DNA of 45,013 nucleotides, from the NCBI RefSeq assembly GCF_019683595.1, contig NZ_JADGHZ010000011.1:1-45013 (forward strand), written 5' to 3'. How positions within the stretch are numbered: the first letter of the stretch is position 1; each line of letters opens with the position of its first letter. Origin of the DNA: Sphaerobacter sp. Lineage in GTDB: Bacteria; Chloroflexota; Chloroflexia; Thermomicrobiales; Thermomicrobiaceae. The notes under the pieces were generated by a model, which saw only the letters and a program-made list of their open reading frames with translations, was not told the DNA's origin and made no database searches. This document shows positions 8,967 through 17,651 of the stretch, one piece after another. A program made the translations under genes and the position numbers.

Positions 8967-9843
8967 TGGAACCAATACCCTGACCGCGGCGACGCTGAGC
9001 GCAAGCGACGCGATGCGAGCCCGGCCGGGCGTCGCCGCACTGACGCGGATGGAGCTAGGGAAGCTCCGGAAGCGTCCCATGACCAAGGTAACGTTCGGTC
9101 TCGGGATCCTGGCGGCGGTAGGCTTTATGGTGCTCGTGCTCGTCGCCGGGACCGACGGCTCGCGTGAGGCGTTCGTCTTCCCCAACATCGTTGAGGACAG
9201 CTTCCAACTGATTCAGCTCATGGGGAACATGACCCTCCCGGTGATCGGAGCAGCCATTGCCGGGTCCGAGTACGGCTGGGGCACGATGCGCCTTCTCCTG
9301 GCGACGGGCGTCGGACGCAGCACTCTGTTCACGGCGAAGTTGCTGGCGCTCCTGGTGGTCGACCTGCTCTTCGTCCTGATGATGGCGGTGCTCATTTCCG
9401 TGGAAGCCGCGTGCAGTGGGTGGCTCAGCGGCCAAGAGCAGGATCTGAGCGTCATCGACGGTGCCTGGGTGGCGGATGCCGTGCAACTTTACGCGACGAC
9501 CGCCGGGCTGCTCTTCTTCCTCGTCATCGTGGCGTTTGGTGTGGCTATGCTCGGACGCTCCATGGCGGCCGGAATCGCGGTCGGAATCGGTTTGCCGATC
9601 GCGCAGCAGATCGCTGCGGTGATCGCCCCGGCGGTCTTCGGCCGATTGGGCGAGCTGATGGTCGACTTCTTTCCGAACACGAGCTTCCAGGCGCTAGCGA
9701 TGCGGGCCGGATTTGATCCCGCGCCGGCGGAAGGCTTGCTCAGCCCCGAGCGGGCCATCGCGACGCTCGTCGGCTACAGCGTGTTGCTCCTCGGTGTTGC
9801 GGCACTCGTGTTCTGGCGGCGTGATGTCCCCTCCGGTGACTAG
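8959..9843 (+). CDS. ABC-2 type exporter permease
   Basis: 294 residues from the GTG at 8959, which lies inside the end of the ATPase gene with GGGGAGCGAGG upstream. After a 45-residue cytoplasmic lead with RMELGKLRKRP there are about six membrane segments (VTFGLGILAAVGFMVLVLVA; MTLPVIGAAIAG; LLALLVVDLLFVLMMAVLI; LLFFLVIVAFGVAML; AAGIAVGIGLPIAQQIAA; LVGYSVLLLGVAALVFW). The GSEYGWGTMRLLLATGVGR loop is the usual ABC-2 feature following helix 2. It forms the membrane half of the exporter with the preceding ATPase. The two-component system immediately downstream has its own promoter but may respond to the same stress. Confidence 0.88.
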   Translation: MTSGTNTLTAATLSASDAMRARPGVAALTRMELGKLRKRPMTKVTFGLGILAAVGFMVLVLVAGTDGSREAFVFPNIVEDSFQLIQLMGNMTLPVIGAAIAGSEYGWGTMRLLLATGVGRSTLFTAKLLALLVVDLLFVLMMAVLISVEAACSGWLSGQEQDLSVIDGAWVADAVQLYATTAGLLFFLVIVAFGVAMLGRSMAAGIAVGIGLPIAQQIAAVIAPAVFGRLGELMVDFFPNTSFQALAMRAGFDPAPAEGLLSPERAIATLVGYSVLLLGVAALVFWRRDVPSGD

Positions 9844-9862
9844 GGACGCGCGTTCGCGCGGG

Positions 9863-9890
9863 CGGGCCGGCACGCGACGACGCCGGCCCG
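9863..9890 (+). terminator. Hairpin terminator after the ABC exporter
   Basis: CGGGCCGGC and GCCGGCCCG form a 9-bp all-G/C stem with a 10-base loop, 20 bp behind the permease stop, followed by TCTCATC. Poor T-tract, as with the other terminators here. Confidence 0.55.
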
Positions 9891-9918
9891 TCTCATCGCC
9901 TCGGGGCGGGAGGGGCGT

Positions 9919-9927
9919 TGGTATACT
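9919..9927 (+). promoter_or_regulatory. Extended -10 (TGG-TATACT) of the two-component operon
   Basis: TGGTATACT fits an extended -10, 59 bp before the response regulator start. The -35 is not convincing. Confidence 0.5.
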
Positions 9928-9985
9928 GGCTCGGATGCGTTGTTTGCGCGTTGCACGGTTGTGAGATGCGAGGTTCTGAGGGGAC

Positions 9986-10708
9986 GTGGCGGATATTGTC
10001 GTCGTCGAGGACGAGCGGGAGTTGGCGACCCTGGTTGAACAGGCGCTGCGCGAGGAGGGACACCGGGTCGAGGTCATCCGCGACGGGGCTGCGGCGCTCG
10101 AGCGGCTGACCGGTCCGGGCCAGCCGGAGCCGGACCTGATCGTGCTCGATCTGATGCTCCCTAACGTTGACGGGCTGGAGATTTGTCGCCGCGTGCGGCA
10201 ATCCAAGATCACGCCGATCCTGATGCTCACGGCCCGGTCGACGGAGCTGGATCGCGTGCTCGGGCTGGAGCTGGGCGCGGACGACTATCTGACCAAGCCC
10301 TTCTCGCTGCGAGAACTCCAGGCGCGGGTCTCGGCGATCTTGCGGCGGGTGGAGATGATGCGGGCGCGCTCGCGCACCGAAGACGATACGACACCGATCG
10401 ACCACGGCGACCTGACGATCGATCCGCTGTCGCGGGAAGTGACCTCGCGCGGGCAACCGGTGCACCTGACCGCCAAGGAGTTCGACCTGCTGCACCTTCT
10501 GGCGGCTAACCCCGGGCGGGTCTTCAGCCGGGATTATCTCCTGCACCGGGTGTGGGGCGAGGACTACGTCGGCGTGGATCGAACGGTGGACACGCACATC
10601 CTCCGGCTGCGCAAGAAGCTGGGTGGACCGGGCAGCCCGGCGGAGAGGATCGTGACCTTGTGGGGCATCGGATACAAGTACGAACGACCGCGTGACGGAG
10701 GGGCGTGA
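9986..10708 (+). CDS. OmpR/PhoB family response regulator
   Basis: 240 residues from a GTG start behind TGAGGGGAC. Receiver domain residues 1-118: acidic pocket E8/D9, phosphoacceptor D55 in VLDLMLPNVDG, conserved T/A at LTA, and K104 in LTKPFS. The C-terminal winged helix (about 140-238) shows LTAKEFDLLHLLAANPGRVFSRDYLL and the recognition segment DRTVDTHILRLRKKLG. It controls transcription after phosphorylation by the following kinase, whose ATG overlaps the TGA stop here by one base (TGATG). Confidence 0.96.
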   Translation: MADIVVVEDERELATLVEQALREEGHRVEVIRDGAAALERLTGPGQPEPDLIVLDLMLPNVDGLEICRRVRQSKITPILMLTARSTELDRVLGLELGADDYLTKPFSLRELQARVSAILRRVEMMRARSRTEDDTTPIDHGDLTIDPLSREVTSRGQPVHLTAKEFDLLHLLAANPGRVFSRDYLLHRVWGEDYVGVDRTVDTHILRLRKKLGGPGSPAERIVTLWGIGYKYERPRDGGA

Positions 10709-12339
10709 TGCGGCGGGTGTTCACCGCGCCGTGGCGGGCGGTGCGGTGGTTCTTCCGAGCCTATCGCCGGCGGCTGAGCGTCCAGCTCATCGTCTCGCAC
10801 GTCCTGGTGGTGTTGCTGACGGCGTTGGTGATCGAGCTTGCCGTGGCCGGGGTCTTCCTCGGTGCCTACAACGCCGGCTGGCTCCCCCTGAGCACCGGCA
10901 TCGACTCGTTCGCGATCAACACCACCGTGATGGTGGCTCAGACGGCGGGTCCCGACGCGGTCAGCGCTGCGGCGCTCGGCGACACCGAACGCTTGAATTC
11001 CGTCCAGCAGCGGCTCGCGCTCGTAGCCGGCCAATACGACGTCGGCAGCCCCAAGCGCGGTGAGCGCCGGATCGCGATCACGGACGCTGGCGGCCGGATC
11101 GTGGCGACTTCGGACCCCACCTGGGCGCCGCCTGGGCAGACCGTCGACGTAATCCCGAACCCGCTCACGGTGCGCATCGCGCGACGTGGTCTGGAACTGG
11201 CGGGCGCCCCGTCGGGTCACGGGAACCTCTGGGTCACGGACGGCGATGAGAACGAGACGGTCGTGGTCCACCCCATTCTGTCGGTGGATGACGTCTTCCA
11301 GGGGCTGGTCGTGCTCGAGCGATTCGACCCGTCGTCGGGCCCGACGTCGTTGCCGGCGCCGACGGTCGCGGCAGGGCTGGTCTACATCATCGTCACGACG
11401 CTGGCGGTCCTCATTGCCCCCGCCCTCGTCGTGGCGGTGCCGGTTGGGATCCTCCGGGCCCGGCGCGTGTCGAAGCGCGTGTCGCACCTGGCCGAGGCGG
11501 CCGACGCCATGGCGGAGGGCGACCTCGGGCGCCGTGTCGCCGTCAAGGGGGAAGACGAGATCGCGCGGCTGGCCGAGCGCTTCAACGAGATGATCGCCAG
11601 CGTGGATCGGACCGACCGGGCGCGGAAGGCGTTCGTAGCCAATGTGTCGCACGACCTGCGAACGCCGGTCGCGATCGTGCGGGGCCACATCGAGCGGCTG
11701 CTGGCGAGGCGGGGCGCCGACCCGCTCTCCGGTTCGCTGGGGGAGCTGGACGACGAGGAGACGCGGTCGCTCGCGGTGATGCATCAGGAAGTGCTCACGC
11801 TGGAGCGCCTCATCAACGACCTGTTCACGCTGGCCCGAATCGAGGAAGCCGCGCTGCAGATCGAACCGGCTCCGGTGGCGATCGAGGAGGTGGCACGGGC
11901 CGCGGTCGAGGGCATCCGGCCCATGGCGTGGGACCAGCGGAAGGTCGCCGTCGAGGCGATGCTGCCGCCGGACCTGCCGCCGGTGCTGGCGGACCGCACT
12001 CGCCTGCAGCAGATCTTCGGCAATCTCCTCTACAACGCGCTGCGTCACACGCCGGAGGGAGGCCTGATCGTCGTCGGCGCCGAGCAGCGGGATGGGGTGG
12101 TCGAGGTGTCGGTCCGTGACACCGGCGGCGGCATCCCGGAGGAGGAGCTGGAGGCCGTGTTCCAGCGCCATTACCGATTGGGCGACGGTGCGGGTTTCGG
12201 CGAGTCGAGCGGGCTGGGACTCGCCATCGTCAAGCAACTGGTCGAGGCGCAGGACGGGTCGATCTGCGTGGAGAGCGTGCCCGGAGAGGGAACGGTGTTC
12301 CGCTTCACGTTGCCGGTGGCGACCAAGGGGCGCGGTTGA
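10708..12339 (+). CDS. Membrane sensor histidine kinase (HAMP-HisKA-HATPase_c)
   Basis: 543 residues. Short basic cytoplasmic lead, first membrane helix about 25-50, an extracellular sensor region of about 170 residues, second helix about 218-245, HAMP domain (RRVSKRVSHLAEAADAMAEGDLG), HisKA with H315 in NVSHDLRTPVA, and an ATPase domain with N-box GNLLYNALRHTPEGG and G-boxes DTGGGIPEEE and GLGLAIVKQLVE. Architecture matches PhoR/ResE/BaeS-type kinases. The ATG at 10708 has GGAGG six bases upstream; a GTG immediately before gives one extra residue. The extracellular part has no domain I recognise, so the signal is unknown. Confidence 0.95.
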   Translation: MRRVFTAPWRAVRWFFRAYRRRLSVQLIVSHVLVVLLTALVIELAVAGVFLGAYNAGWLPLSTGIDSFAINTTVMVAQTAGPDAVSAAALGDTERLNSVQQRLALVAGQYDVGSPKRGERRIAITDAGGRIVATSDPTWAPPGQTVDVIPNPLTVRIARRGLELAGAPSGHGNLWVTDGDENETVVVHPILSVDDVFQGLVVLERFDPSSGPTSLPAPTVAAGLVYIIVTTLAVLIAPALVVAVPVGILRARRVSKRVSHLAEAADAMAEGDLGRRVAVKGEDEIARLAERFNEMIASVDRTDRARKAFVANVSHDLRTPVAIVRGHIERLLARRGADPLSGSLGELDDEETRSLAVMHQEVLTLERLINDLFTLARIEEAALQIEPAPVAIEEVARAAVEGIRPMAWDQRKVAVEAMLPPDLPPVLADRTRLQQIFGNLLYNALRHTPEGGLIVVGAEQRDGVVEVSVRDTGGGIPEEELEAVFQRHYRLGDGAGFGESSGLGLAIVKQLVEAQDGSICVESVPGEGTVFRFTLPVATKGRG

Positions 12340-12348
12340 CGACGGCGC

Positions 12349-12378
12349 TTGCCGGTTTCATTGAGCGCTGGCTATGAT
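12349..12378 (+). promoter_or_regulatory. Promoter TTGCCG-N18-TATGAT for the tsaE-tsaB-rimI-tsaD operon
   Basis: -35 TTGCCG at 12349-12354 and -10 TATGAT at 12373-12378 with 18-bp spacing, just after the kinase stop codon and 74 bp before tsaE. The same -35 sequence is used in the promoters at 16649 and 24638. Confidence 0.6.
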
Positions 12379-12451
12379 GGGGCCACGCCACAGCGACTCC
12401 GGCGCAGGCCTGCACGCTGCGGCGCGCACCATAACGGAGGACACGACCTCG

Positions 12452-12988
12452 ATGCTGACCCAGCGCCCAGCGCTCGACGTGATCAGTCACAGCCCGGAAC
12501 AGACGCGGTGGCTTGGCTCGCGGCTCGGCCGGCTCGCCCGGCCTGGCGACGTCATCCTGCTCACCGGCATCATTGGCTCGGGCAAGACGACGCTGGTGCA
12601 GGGCATTGCACGGGGATTGGGCGTGACCGGCTACGTGCAGAGCCCGACCTTCACCCTGGTCCACGAGCACCCTGGGCGAACCGCCGACGGCCGGCCGGTG
12701 ACGCTCTACCACCTCGACCTCTACCGCCTGGAGGGAGATGAGGAGCTGGTCACGGTCGGCTACGAGGACTACTTCGCGGACCCGGCGGGGATCACGGTGG
12801 TGGAGTGGCCGGAGCGGCTCAGCGCCGAGCTGCCCGAGGAGTACCTGCTCGTAAACCTCGAATATATTGCCGATGCGAAGCGCCGGCTCGCCCTCTATCC
12901 ACGGGGCGAGCGCTACGAGGCGCTGGTGGAGGCCTTTCGCGTGGAGGTGTTTGGTGCCCGCCGAGGACCGGCTGCTTCTGGCCATTGA
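12452..12988 (+). CDS. tsaE: tRNA t6A37 biosynthesis ATPase TsaE
   Basis: 178 residues. TsaE is the ATPase that cycles the TsaB-TsaD-TsaE complex which puts threonylcarbamoyl on A37 of ANN-decoding tRNAs. Seen: Walker A GIIGSGKTT, the family segments SPTFTLVHEH and LYHLDLYRLE, and WPERL near the end. The ATG at 12452 is chosen: GGAGG lies 11 bases upstream, and the family's STEQT-like segment (SHSPEQTRWLG) follows shortly. The track start 26 codons earlier would overlap the promoter. It overlaps tsaB by 35 bp. Confidence 0.95.
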   Translation: MLTQRPALDVISHSPEQTRWLGSRLGRLARPGDVILLTGIIGSGKTTLVQGIARGLGVTGYVQSPTFTLVHEHPGRTADGRPVTLYHLDLYRLEGDEELVTVGYEDYFADPAGITVVEWPERLSAELPEEYLLVNLEYIADAKRRLALYPRGERYEALVEAFRVEVFGARRGPAASGH

Positions 12989-13661
12989 CACGTCGACCGA
13001 GGTCGCGGGGCTGGCGCTCTACGACGGCGCGACGGTCAGCGAGCTGACCTGGAATGCCGGGCGGAACCAAACCGCGTCCCTCCTCACCCAGATCCGGCAC
13101 CTGCTAGATATCAACGGACGTGACCTGACGGAGGTCGGCGCCGTGGCCGTGGCGATCGGGCCGGGCACCTTCAACGGCCTGCGCGTGGGGATGAGCGTGG
13201 CCAAGGGCCTGTGCTACGGGCTGGGTTTGCCGCTCATCGGCATCGGCACACTGGATACCATTGCCTACCCGCATGTGCGGTCGCGCCACCCGATCCGCGC
13301 GGTTGTCCCGGCCGGTCGGGGACGGGTGGTGTACGCTGACTACCGGTACCGGAACGGACGGTGGGTGCGGCTGAGCGACCTGCGCAATGAGCGGATGGAC
13401 CAGTTGGCGGACGAGCTGGTCGAGAAGACTATCATTGCGGGAGAGTTGCCGGCGGAGTTGGCGGCTCGCCTGGAGGAGTCCCCGCTCGTCATCGTGCCGC
13501 CGCCGGCTCTGCGGGTGCGGCGCCCGGCGTACCTGGCGGAGGTTGCGCACCGACGCTGGCTTGAAGGGGATACCGACCCCCTGGAGACGTTGGAGCCGGT
13601 CTACGTGCACGGCAGTGCGAGCACGGCCGCGGCGCCCGAGCCGCGCGCGTCCACGGGGTAA
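12954..13661 (+). CDS. tsaB: tRNA t6A37 biosynthesis subunit TsaB
   Basis: 235 residues, an ASKHA-fold paralogue of TsaD that scaffolds it. Seen: LLLAIDTSTEVAGLALYDG at the start and VAVAIGPGTFNGLRVGMSVAKGLCYG, the family signature. The GTG at 12954 is six bases behind GGAGG and lies within tsaE; the longer track ORF begins in a shadow frame. The C-terminal part, often degenerate in TsaB, keeps RPAYLAEVAHRRW. Its stop overlaps an out-of-use ATG (TAATG); rimI probably starts 57 bases later. Confidence 0.94.
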   Translation: MPAEDRLLLAIDTSTEVAGLALYDGATVSELTWNAGRNQTASLLTQIRHLLDINGRDLTEVGAVAVAIGPGTFNGLRVGMSVAKGLCYGLGLPLIGIGTLDTIAYPHVRSRHPIRAVVPAGRGRVVYADYRYRNGRWVRLSDLRNERMDQLADELVEKTIIAGELPAELAARLEESPLVIVPPPALRVRRPAYLAEVAHRRWLEGDTDPLETLEPVYVHGSASTAAAPEPRASTG

Positions 13662-13717
13662 TGCAGCGGGCGGGCTGGAGACGGTGTCCCGGGCACCGGT
13701 GGAGAGAGACAGGCATC

Positions 13718-14407
13718 GTGAACAACGAGATGACCGCTGGGCCTCGCCGGTACTATGTGCAGCCGATGCGCGTCGAGGACGTGCCCGAGGTGTCCCGGGT
13801 CGAGCGGCGCTGCTTCACCAACCCGTGGCCGGAGTCGGCCTACCGGCGTGAGTTGCGCAACCCGGCCAACAACTACTACATCGTGTTGCGCTGGCAGCGC
13901 GGTGACCAGGTGGAGGGTTCCGGAGCGCCCGAGCCGCGCGGGCGGCTGGCGCTGCTGCCCTTGATCCGGCGTTCGGAGCCGCAGGTGTCCGACCCGATCG
14001 TCGGGTTTGCGGGGATGTGGATCCTCTACGATGAGGCGCACATCACCACGATCGGGGTGGATCCCGACCATCGGGGCCGCGGGCTCGGTGAGTTGCTGCT
14101 CGTCAGCCTGTTCGACGAGGCGATCCGGCGGAGCGCCGAGTGGGTGACGCTTGAAGTCCGAGTCTCGAACCACACCGCGCAGGCGCTGTATGAGAAATAC
14201 GGCTTCACGCGCCAGGGGCTGCGGAAACGCTACTACAGCGACAACGGCGAGGACGCCTACATCATGTGGTCACCGTCACTGCGTGACCAGGCGTCACGGC
14301 AGCGCTATGACGAACTCCGCGAGCGATTGTTCGCGCGCTTTGCGGCAGAAGGGATCGTGACAGGTCAGCATGGCGACGAGCACGGGCACCGTTATTCTGG
14401 GTATTGA
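13718..14407 (+). CDS. rimI: Ribosomal protein bS18 N-alpha-acetyltransferase RimI-like, extended
   Basis: GNAT acetyltransferase of 229 residues, longer than the usual 145-160. N-terminal [17 protein letters not shown] is the RimI hallmark; the acetyl-CoA loop is [16 protein letters not shown]; then [25 protein letters not shown]. Two additions: about 30 residues inserted between beta strands ([14 protein letters not shown]...EPQVSD), and a 40-residue C-terminal tail that overlaps tsaD by 38 bp. Start chosen at GTG 13718 with a GGAGAGAG stretch upstream; ATG 13730 is an alternative. Position between tsaB and tsaD is a common arrangement and supports RimI over other GNAT proteins. Confidence 0.88.
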   Translation: MNNEMTAGPRRYYVQPMRVEDVPEVSRVERRCFTNPWPESAYRRELRNPANNYYIVLRWQRGDQVEGSGAPEPRGRLALLPLIRRSEPQVSDPIVGFAGMWILYDEAHITTIGVDPDHRGRGLGELLLVSLFDEAIRRSAEWVTLEVRVSNHTAQALYEKYGFTRQGLRKRYYSDNGEDAYIMWSPSLRDQASRQRYDELRERLFARFAAEGIVTGQHGDEHGHRYSGY

Positions 14408-15485
14408 AACCTCGTGCGACGAGACCTCCGCTGCCGTCGTTCGTGGCGGACGGGAGGTGCTCTCCAACGTCATCCACTCACAGATCGACCTGCACCAGCG
14501 CTACGGCGGGGTGGTGCCGGAGTTGGCATCGCGCCGGCACATCACGACGATCATCCCGGCCATCGACCTGGCGCTGGAGCAGGCGGGGGTGACGCGGGAC
14601 GACATCGACGCCATCGCGGTGACCGAAGGCCCGGGTCTGGCAGGGGCGCTCCTCGTGGGAGTCAACGTGGCGAAGACGCTGGCGCTCACGTGGGGCCTGC
14701 CGGTGGTGCCGGTCAATCATCTCGAAGGCCATATCTACGCCAACTGGTTGTCGCTGCCTGGCGAGGATCCGGTTCCGCCGCCCGCCTTCCCGCTGGTGTG
14801 CCTGATCGTGTCGGGCGGGCACACGGAGCTCGTCTTCATGCGTGGACACGGGGAGTATGAGCTGCTGGGCCGCACGATCGACGACGCCGCCGGCGAGGCG
14901 TTCGACAAGGGCGCGCGCATCCTGGGTTTGGGTTACCCGGGCGGCCCGGCGATCCAGCGGGCGGCGGAGCAAGGGCGTATTGGACGATTCCACTTCCCGC
15001 GGGCGTGGCTCGGCGACAGCTACGACTTCAGCTTCAGCGGTCTCAAGACCGCGCTCCTGCGGGAGGTGGAGAAGTACCGGCGACCCGGCCCGCGCAAGCG
15101 CCGGCCGAAGGGTGACCAGCCGTTCCTCACCCACGAGCCGCCGGAGTACGCGCCCAACATGCCGGTCAACGACCTGGCGGCCGACTATCAGGATGCCATC
15201 GTCGACGTCCTGGCCGAAAAGACGATCCGCGCCGCCCGCGAGACGGGCGCGGCGACGGTGTTGATCGCCGGCGGCGTGGCCGCCAACAGCCTCCTGCGGC
15301 GCCGGCTTGCCGGTGCGCTCGACATCCCGGTCCGCTATCCGCCTCCAATCCTCTGCACCGACAACGCGGCGATGATCGCGGGCGCGGCCTACTATGTGCA
15401 GCGGCGCGGGGTGCAGGCGGGGTTGGACCTCGATGCCCACCCGCAGTTGCCGCTGGTCACCGCGACCGCATTCACGGACGACTGA
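14370..15485 (+). CDS. tsaD: tRNA t6A37 threonylcarbamoyltransferase TsaD
   Basis: 371 residues, the catalytic subunit that transfers threonylcarbamoyl from its AMP ester to A37. Seen: [16 protein letters not shown], the metal-binding [14 protein letters not shown], the substrate loop [31 protein letters not shown], and [11 protein letters not shown] near the end. Length is about 30 above typical because of a basic insert ([25 protein letters not shown]) after the [15 protein letters not shown] helix. The start lies inside rimI, implying coupled translation. Confidence 0.96.
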   Translation: MATSTGTVILGIETSCDETSAAVVRGGREVLSNVIHSQIDLHQRYGGVVPELASRRHITTIIPAIDLALEQAGVTRDDIDAIAVTEGPGLAGALLVGVNVAKTLALTWGLPVVPVNHLEGHIYANWLSLPGEDPVPPPAFPLVCLIVSGGHTELVFMRGHGEYELLGRTIDDAAGEAFDKGARILGLGYPGGPAIQRAAEQGRIGRFHFPRAWLGDSYDFSFSGLKTALLREVEKYRRPGPRKRRPKGDQPFLTHEPPEYAPNMPVNDLAADYQDAIVDVLAEKTIRAARETGAATVLIAGGVAANSLLRRRLAGALDIPVRYPPPILCTDNAAMIAGAAYYVQRRGVQAGLDLDAHPQLPLVTATAFTDD

Positions 15486-15529
15486 GCGCAGTCCCGCCGC
15501 ACGGCGGGGCGGGCGATGAGGAGCGCAGG

Positions 15530-16336
15530 GTGACAACAAAGACGTTGGAAGCGGCCCGGGCGGTAGCCACGGACGCGGCCCGTCGTGCCGGTGCGCTGCT
15601 GCGGAACATGGCCGGGCAGATCCACGACGTTCGTCACAAAGGTCCGGTCGACCTGGTCACCGAAGCCGACAAGGCCAGTGAGCGGCTGATTGTCGAGACG
15701 ATCCGCGACCGGTTTCCCGACCACGCCATCCTCGCTGAAGAGAGCGGTGCCCTCCGCGGCGCTGACGATGCGCCGCGCTGGTTGATCGACCCGCTCGATG
15801 GCACGACGAACTATGCGCACGGGTATCCGCTGTACGCCGTCTCCATCGCCCTTGAGGTTGGGGCGGAGGTTGTCCTCGGGGTCGTCTACGTTCCAACGCT
15901 CGACGAGCTGTATGTTGCTGAGCGTGGGCGGGGCTCCTGGCTCAATGGCCGGCGCCTGCGCGTCTCTCGAACCGACACCTTGCTCGCGTCGCTTCTTGCC
16001 ACGGGATTCCTGTATGATGTTGATACACGTGGGCGGAATCTTCCGCACTGGGAGAACTTCATTCATGCGACGCAGGGGGTGCGCCGCAGCGGTGCGGCCG
16101 CGATCGACCTGTGCCACGTCGCGGCGGGGCGGCTGGACGGCTACTGGGAAGAGGGACTGGCGCCCTGGGACTCGGCCGCCGGGTCGCTGATGGTCACAGA
16201 GGCGGGCGGTACCGTCACGGGCTACGGTGGCGAACCGTTCCGTGTGGACGGACCGAACTGCGTCGCGTCGAACGGACAGATTCACGCGGCGATGCTGCGG
16301 GTGTTGGCGCAGGGCATGGCGGCGCTGCCGGACTGA
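15530..16336 (+). CDS. Inositol monophosphatase family phosphatase
   Basis: 268 residues from a GTG with GAGGAG six bases upstream. Metal-dependent phosphatase signatures: ILAEESG, the WLIDPLDGTTNYAHG motif and the second motif WDSAAGSLMVTEAGG. The family dephosphorylates inositol-1-phosphate, and some members act on fructose-1,6-bisphosphate, PAP or histidinol phosphate. A histidinol-phosphatase role is worth considering because hisH, hisA and hisF lie 1.3 kb downstream, but nothing in the sequence decides this. Confidence 0.92.
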   Translation: MTTKTLEAARAVATDAARRAGALLRNMAGQIHDVRHKGPVDLVTEADKASERLIVETIRDRFPDHAILAEESGALRGADDAPRWLIDPLDGTTNYAHGYPLYAVSIALEVGAEVVLGVVYVPTLDELYVAERGRGSWLNGRRLRVSRTDTLLASLLATGFLYDVDTRGRNLPHWENFIHATQGVRRSGAAAIDLCHVAAGRLDGYWEEGLAPWDSAAGSLMVTEAGGTVTGYGGEPFRVDGPNCVASNGQIHAAMLRVLAQGMAALPD

Positions 16337-16398
16337 CGGGCGCCGCTCGTGCGGTGGCATCGAGCTGGTTCGATGCCGGGCGTGGCCGGAGGTGCGTC

Positions 16399-16629
16399 GT
16401 GACCAAGGCGTATGTCCTTATCACCACCGAAATCGGCAAGGGCGACGACGTCTATGAGGCTCTGTCGCGCATCGAGGGCGTGACGGCGGTCAACATCGTG
16501 GCCGGTACCTACGATGTAGTCGCCGTCCTGGAGGCATCGGACGCGCGGGAGATCGGCCGGCTGGTCATGGGACCCATCCAAAAGGTCGACGGGGTCATGA
16601 GCACGGTCACACTGATGGCCATCCGCTAG
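16399..16629 (+). CDS. Stand-alone RAM (Lrp/AsnC effector) domain protein
   Basis: 76 residues: TKAYVLITTEIGKGDDVYEALSRIEGVTAVNIVAGTYDVVAVLEA is the beta-alpha-beta RAM fold with the GxYD ligand-binding turn, without the helix-turn-helix half of Lrp/AsnC regulators. GTG start with GGAGG six bases upstream fixes the start. Such single-domain members often bind amino acids and may modulate a full-length regulator or an enzyme. Neighbouring histidine genes make an amino-acid sensing role plausible, but that is inference. Confidence 0.88.
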   Translation: MTKAYVLITTEIGKGDDVYEALSRIEGVTAVNIVAGTYDVVAVLEASDAREIGRLVMGPIQKVDGVMSTVTLMAIR

Positions 16630-16648
16630 GGCGGGCCGGCGCGCGTCG

Positions 16649-16678
16649 TTGCCGTCGCCTTGCCGGGCGGCATATACT
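16649..16678 (+). promoter_or_regulatory. Promoter TTGCCG-N18-TATACT giving a probable leaderless mRNA
   Basis: -35 TTGCCG at 16649-16654, -10 TATACT at 16673-16678, spacing 18. A start 6-8 bases after the -10 falls at 16684-16686, on or next to the ATG of the following gene, which has no Shine-Dalgarno sequence. Confidence 0.65.
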
Positions 16679-16685
16679 GTGGCGC

Positions 16686-17651
16686 ATGGACATCCCGACC
16701 GCCCTGATCCTTTCGGATCGGTTTCGCCTCCACGACACCGGGGCACATCCGGAAAATGCCCAGCGCCTGGTGGCGATCGAGCGTCACCTGCACGAGCGCG
16801 GGCTGATCAACCCGCGGACCGTGCTCGATCCGGAGCCGGCTACCCCTGACGATATCGCGCTGGTCCACGACCCGGAGTACATCCGGTTCATCGAGCAGAT
16901 CTCCTACGCCGGCGGGGCCTACCTCGACAGCGACACCTACGTCTCCCCGCTGACCTACGAGACGGCGCTGCTCGCCGCCGGTGCCGCGAAGCAAGCGGTG
17001 GATGCCGTGCTCGACGGAGCGGCCTCGCGGGTGTTCGTCTTTCCCCGGCCGCCCGGCCACCACGCCCTGCGCCGGCAGGGCATGGGCTTCTGCATCTTCA
17101 ACAACATCGCGGTGGCGGCTCGCCACGCGCTCGATCGCCGTGGTTTGCGCCGCGTGGCGATCATCGACTGGGATGTCCACCATGGGAACGGGACGCAGGA
17201 GGCCTTCTACGATACCGACGAAGTCTTGTTCTTCTCGGTGCATCAGTGGCCGCTTTTCCCGGGCACCGGGCACCGAGACGAAGAGGGAGTTGGATTCGGG
17301 CAAAGCTACACCGTCAACCTCCCCCTGCCCCCCGGCTCGGACGATGCCGACTACACCCGCGTGTTCGACGAGGTGATCGGGCCACGCCTCGTCGAGTACG
17401 CACCCGAGCTGATTCTGGTCTCGGCCGGTTTCGACGCGCACCGGGACGACCCGCTCGCTCTCATGGAGGTGACGGAGCGTGGTTTCTACGAGATGGCGCG
17501 GCGGGTGCGCGAGTGGGCGGATCAATTGAGCGAGGGGCGTTTGGTCCTGCTGCTGGAGGGCGGTTACAATCAACGCGCGCTGGTCCGGAGCGTGGAAGCG
17601 ACGATCCGAGCGCTGGACGCGCTCCCAGCGCCGGAAGAGTGTGCAGAATGA
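16686..17651 (+). CDS. Histone deacetylase / AcuC / acetylpolyamine amidohydrolase family protein
   Basis: 321 residues. Zinc-dependent deacetylase fold: RPPGHHAL (the catalytic His pair), WDVHHGNGTQ and SAGFDAHRDDPL supply the zinc ligands, and LEGGYN the late glycine motif. Bacterial members deacetylate acetyl-CoA synthetase (AcuC), polyamines or small molecules; the substrate here is undetermined. No ribosome binding site precedes the ATG, and the promoter implies a leaderless transcript. The stop overlaps the hisH start (ATGA), so it heads an operon with histidine biosynthesis genes, an unusual partner. Confidence 0.92.
   Translation: MDIPTALILSDRFRLHDTGAHPENAQRLVAIERHLHERGLINPRTVLDPEPATPDDIALVHDPEYIRFIEQISYAGGAYLDSDTYVSPLTYETALLAAGAAKQAVDAVLDGAASRVFVFPRPPGHHALRRQGMGFCIFNNIAVAARHALDRRGLRRVAIIDWDVHHGNGTQEAFYDTDEVLFFSVHQWPLFPGTGHRDEEGVGFGQSYTVNLPLPPGSDDADYTRVFDEVIGPRLVEYAPELILVSAGFDAHRDDPLALMEVTERGFYEMARRVREWADQLSEGRLVLLLEGGYNQRALVRSVEATIRALDALPAPEECAE

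Noticed and set aside
10564-12237. 557-residue minus-strand ORF inside the histidine kinase
   Set aside because: Shadow of the kinase; low-complexity HRRD-rich sequence without domains.
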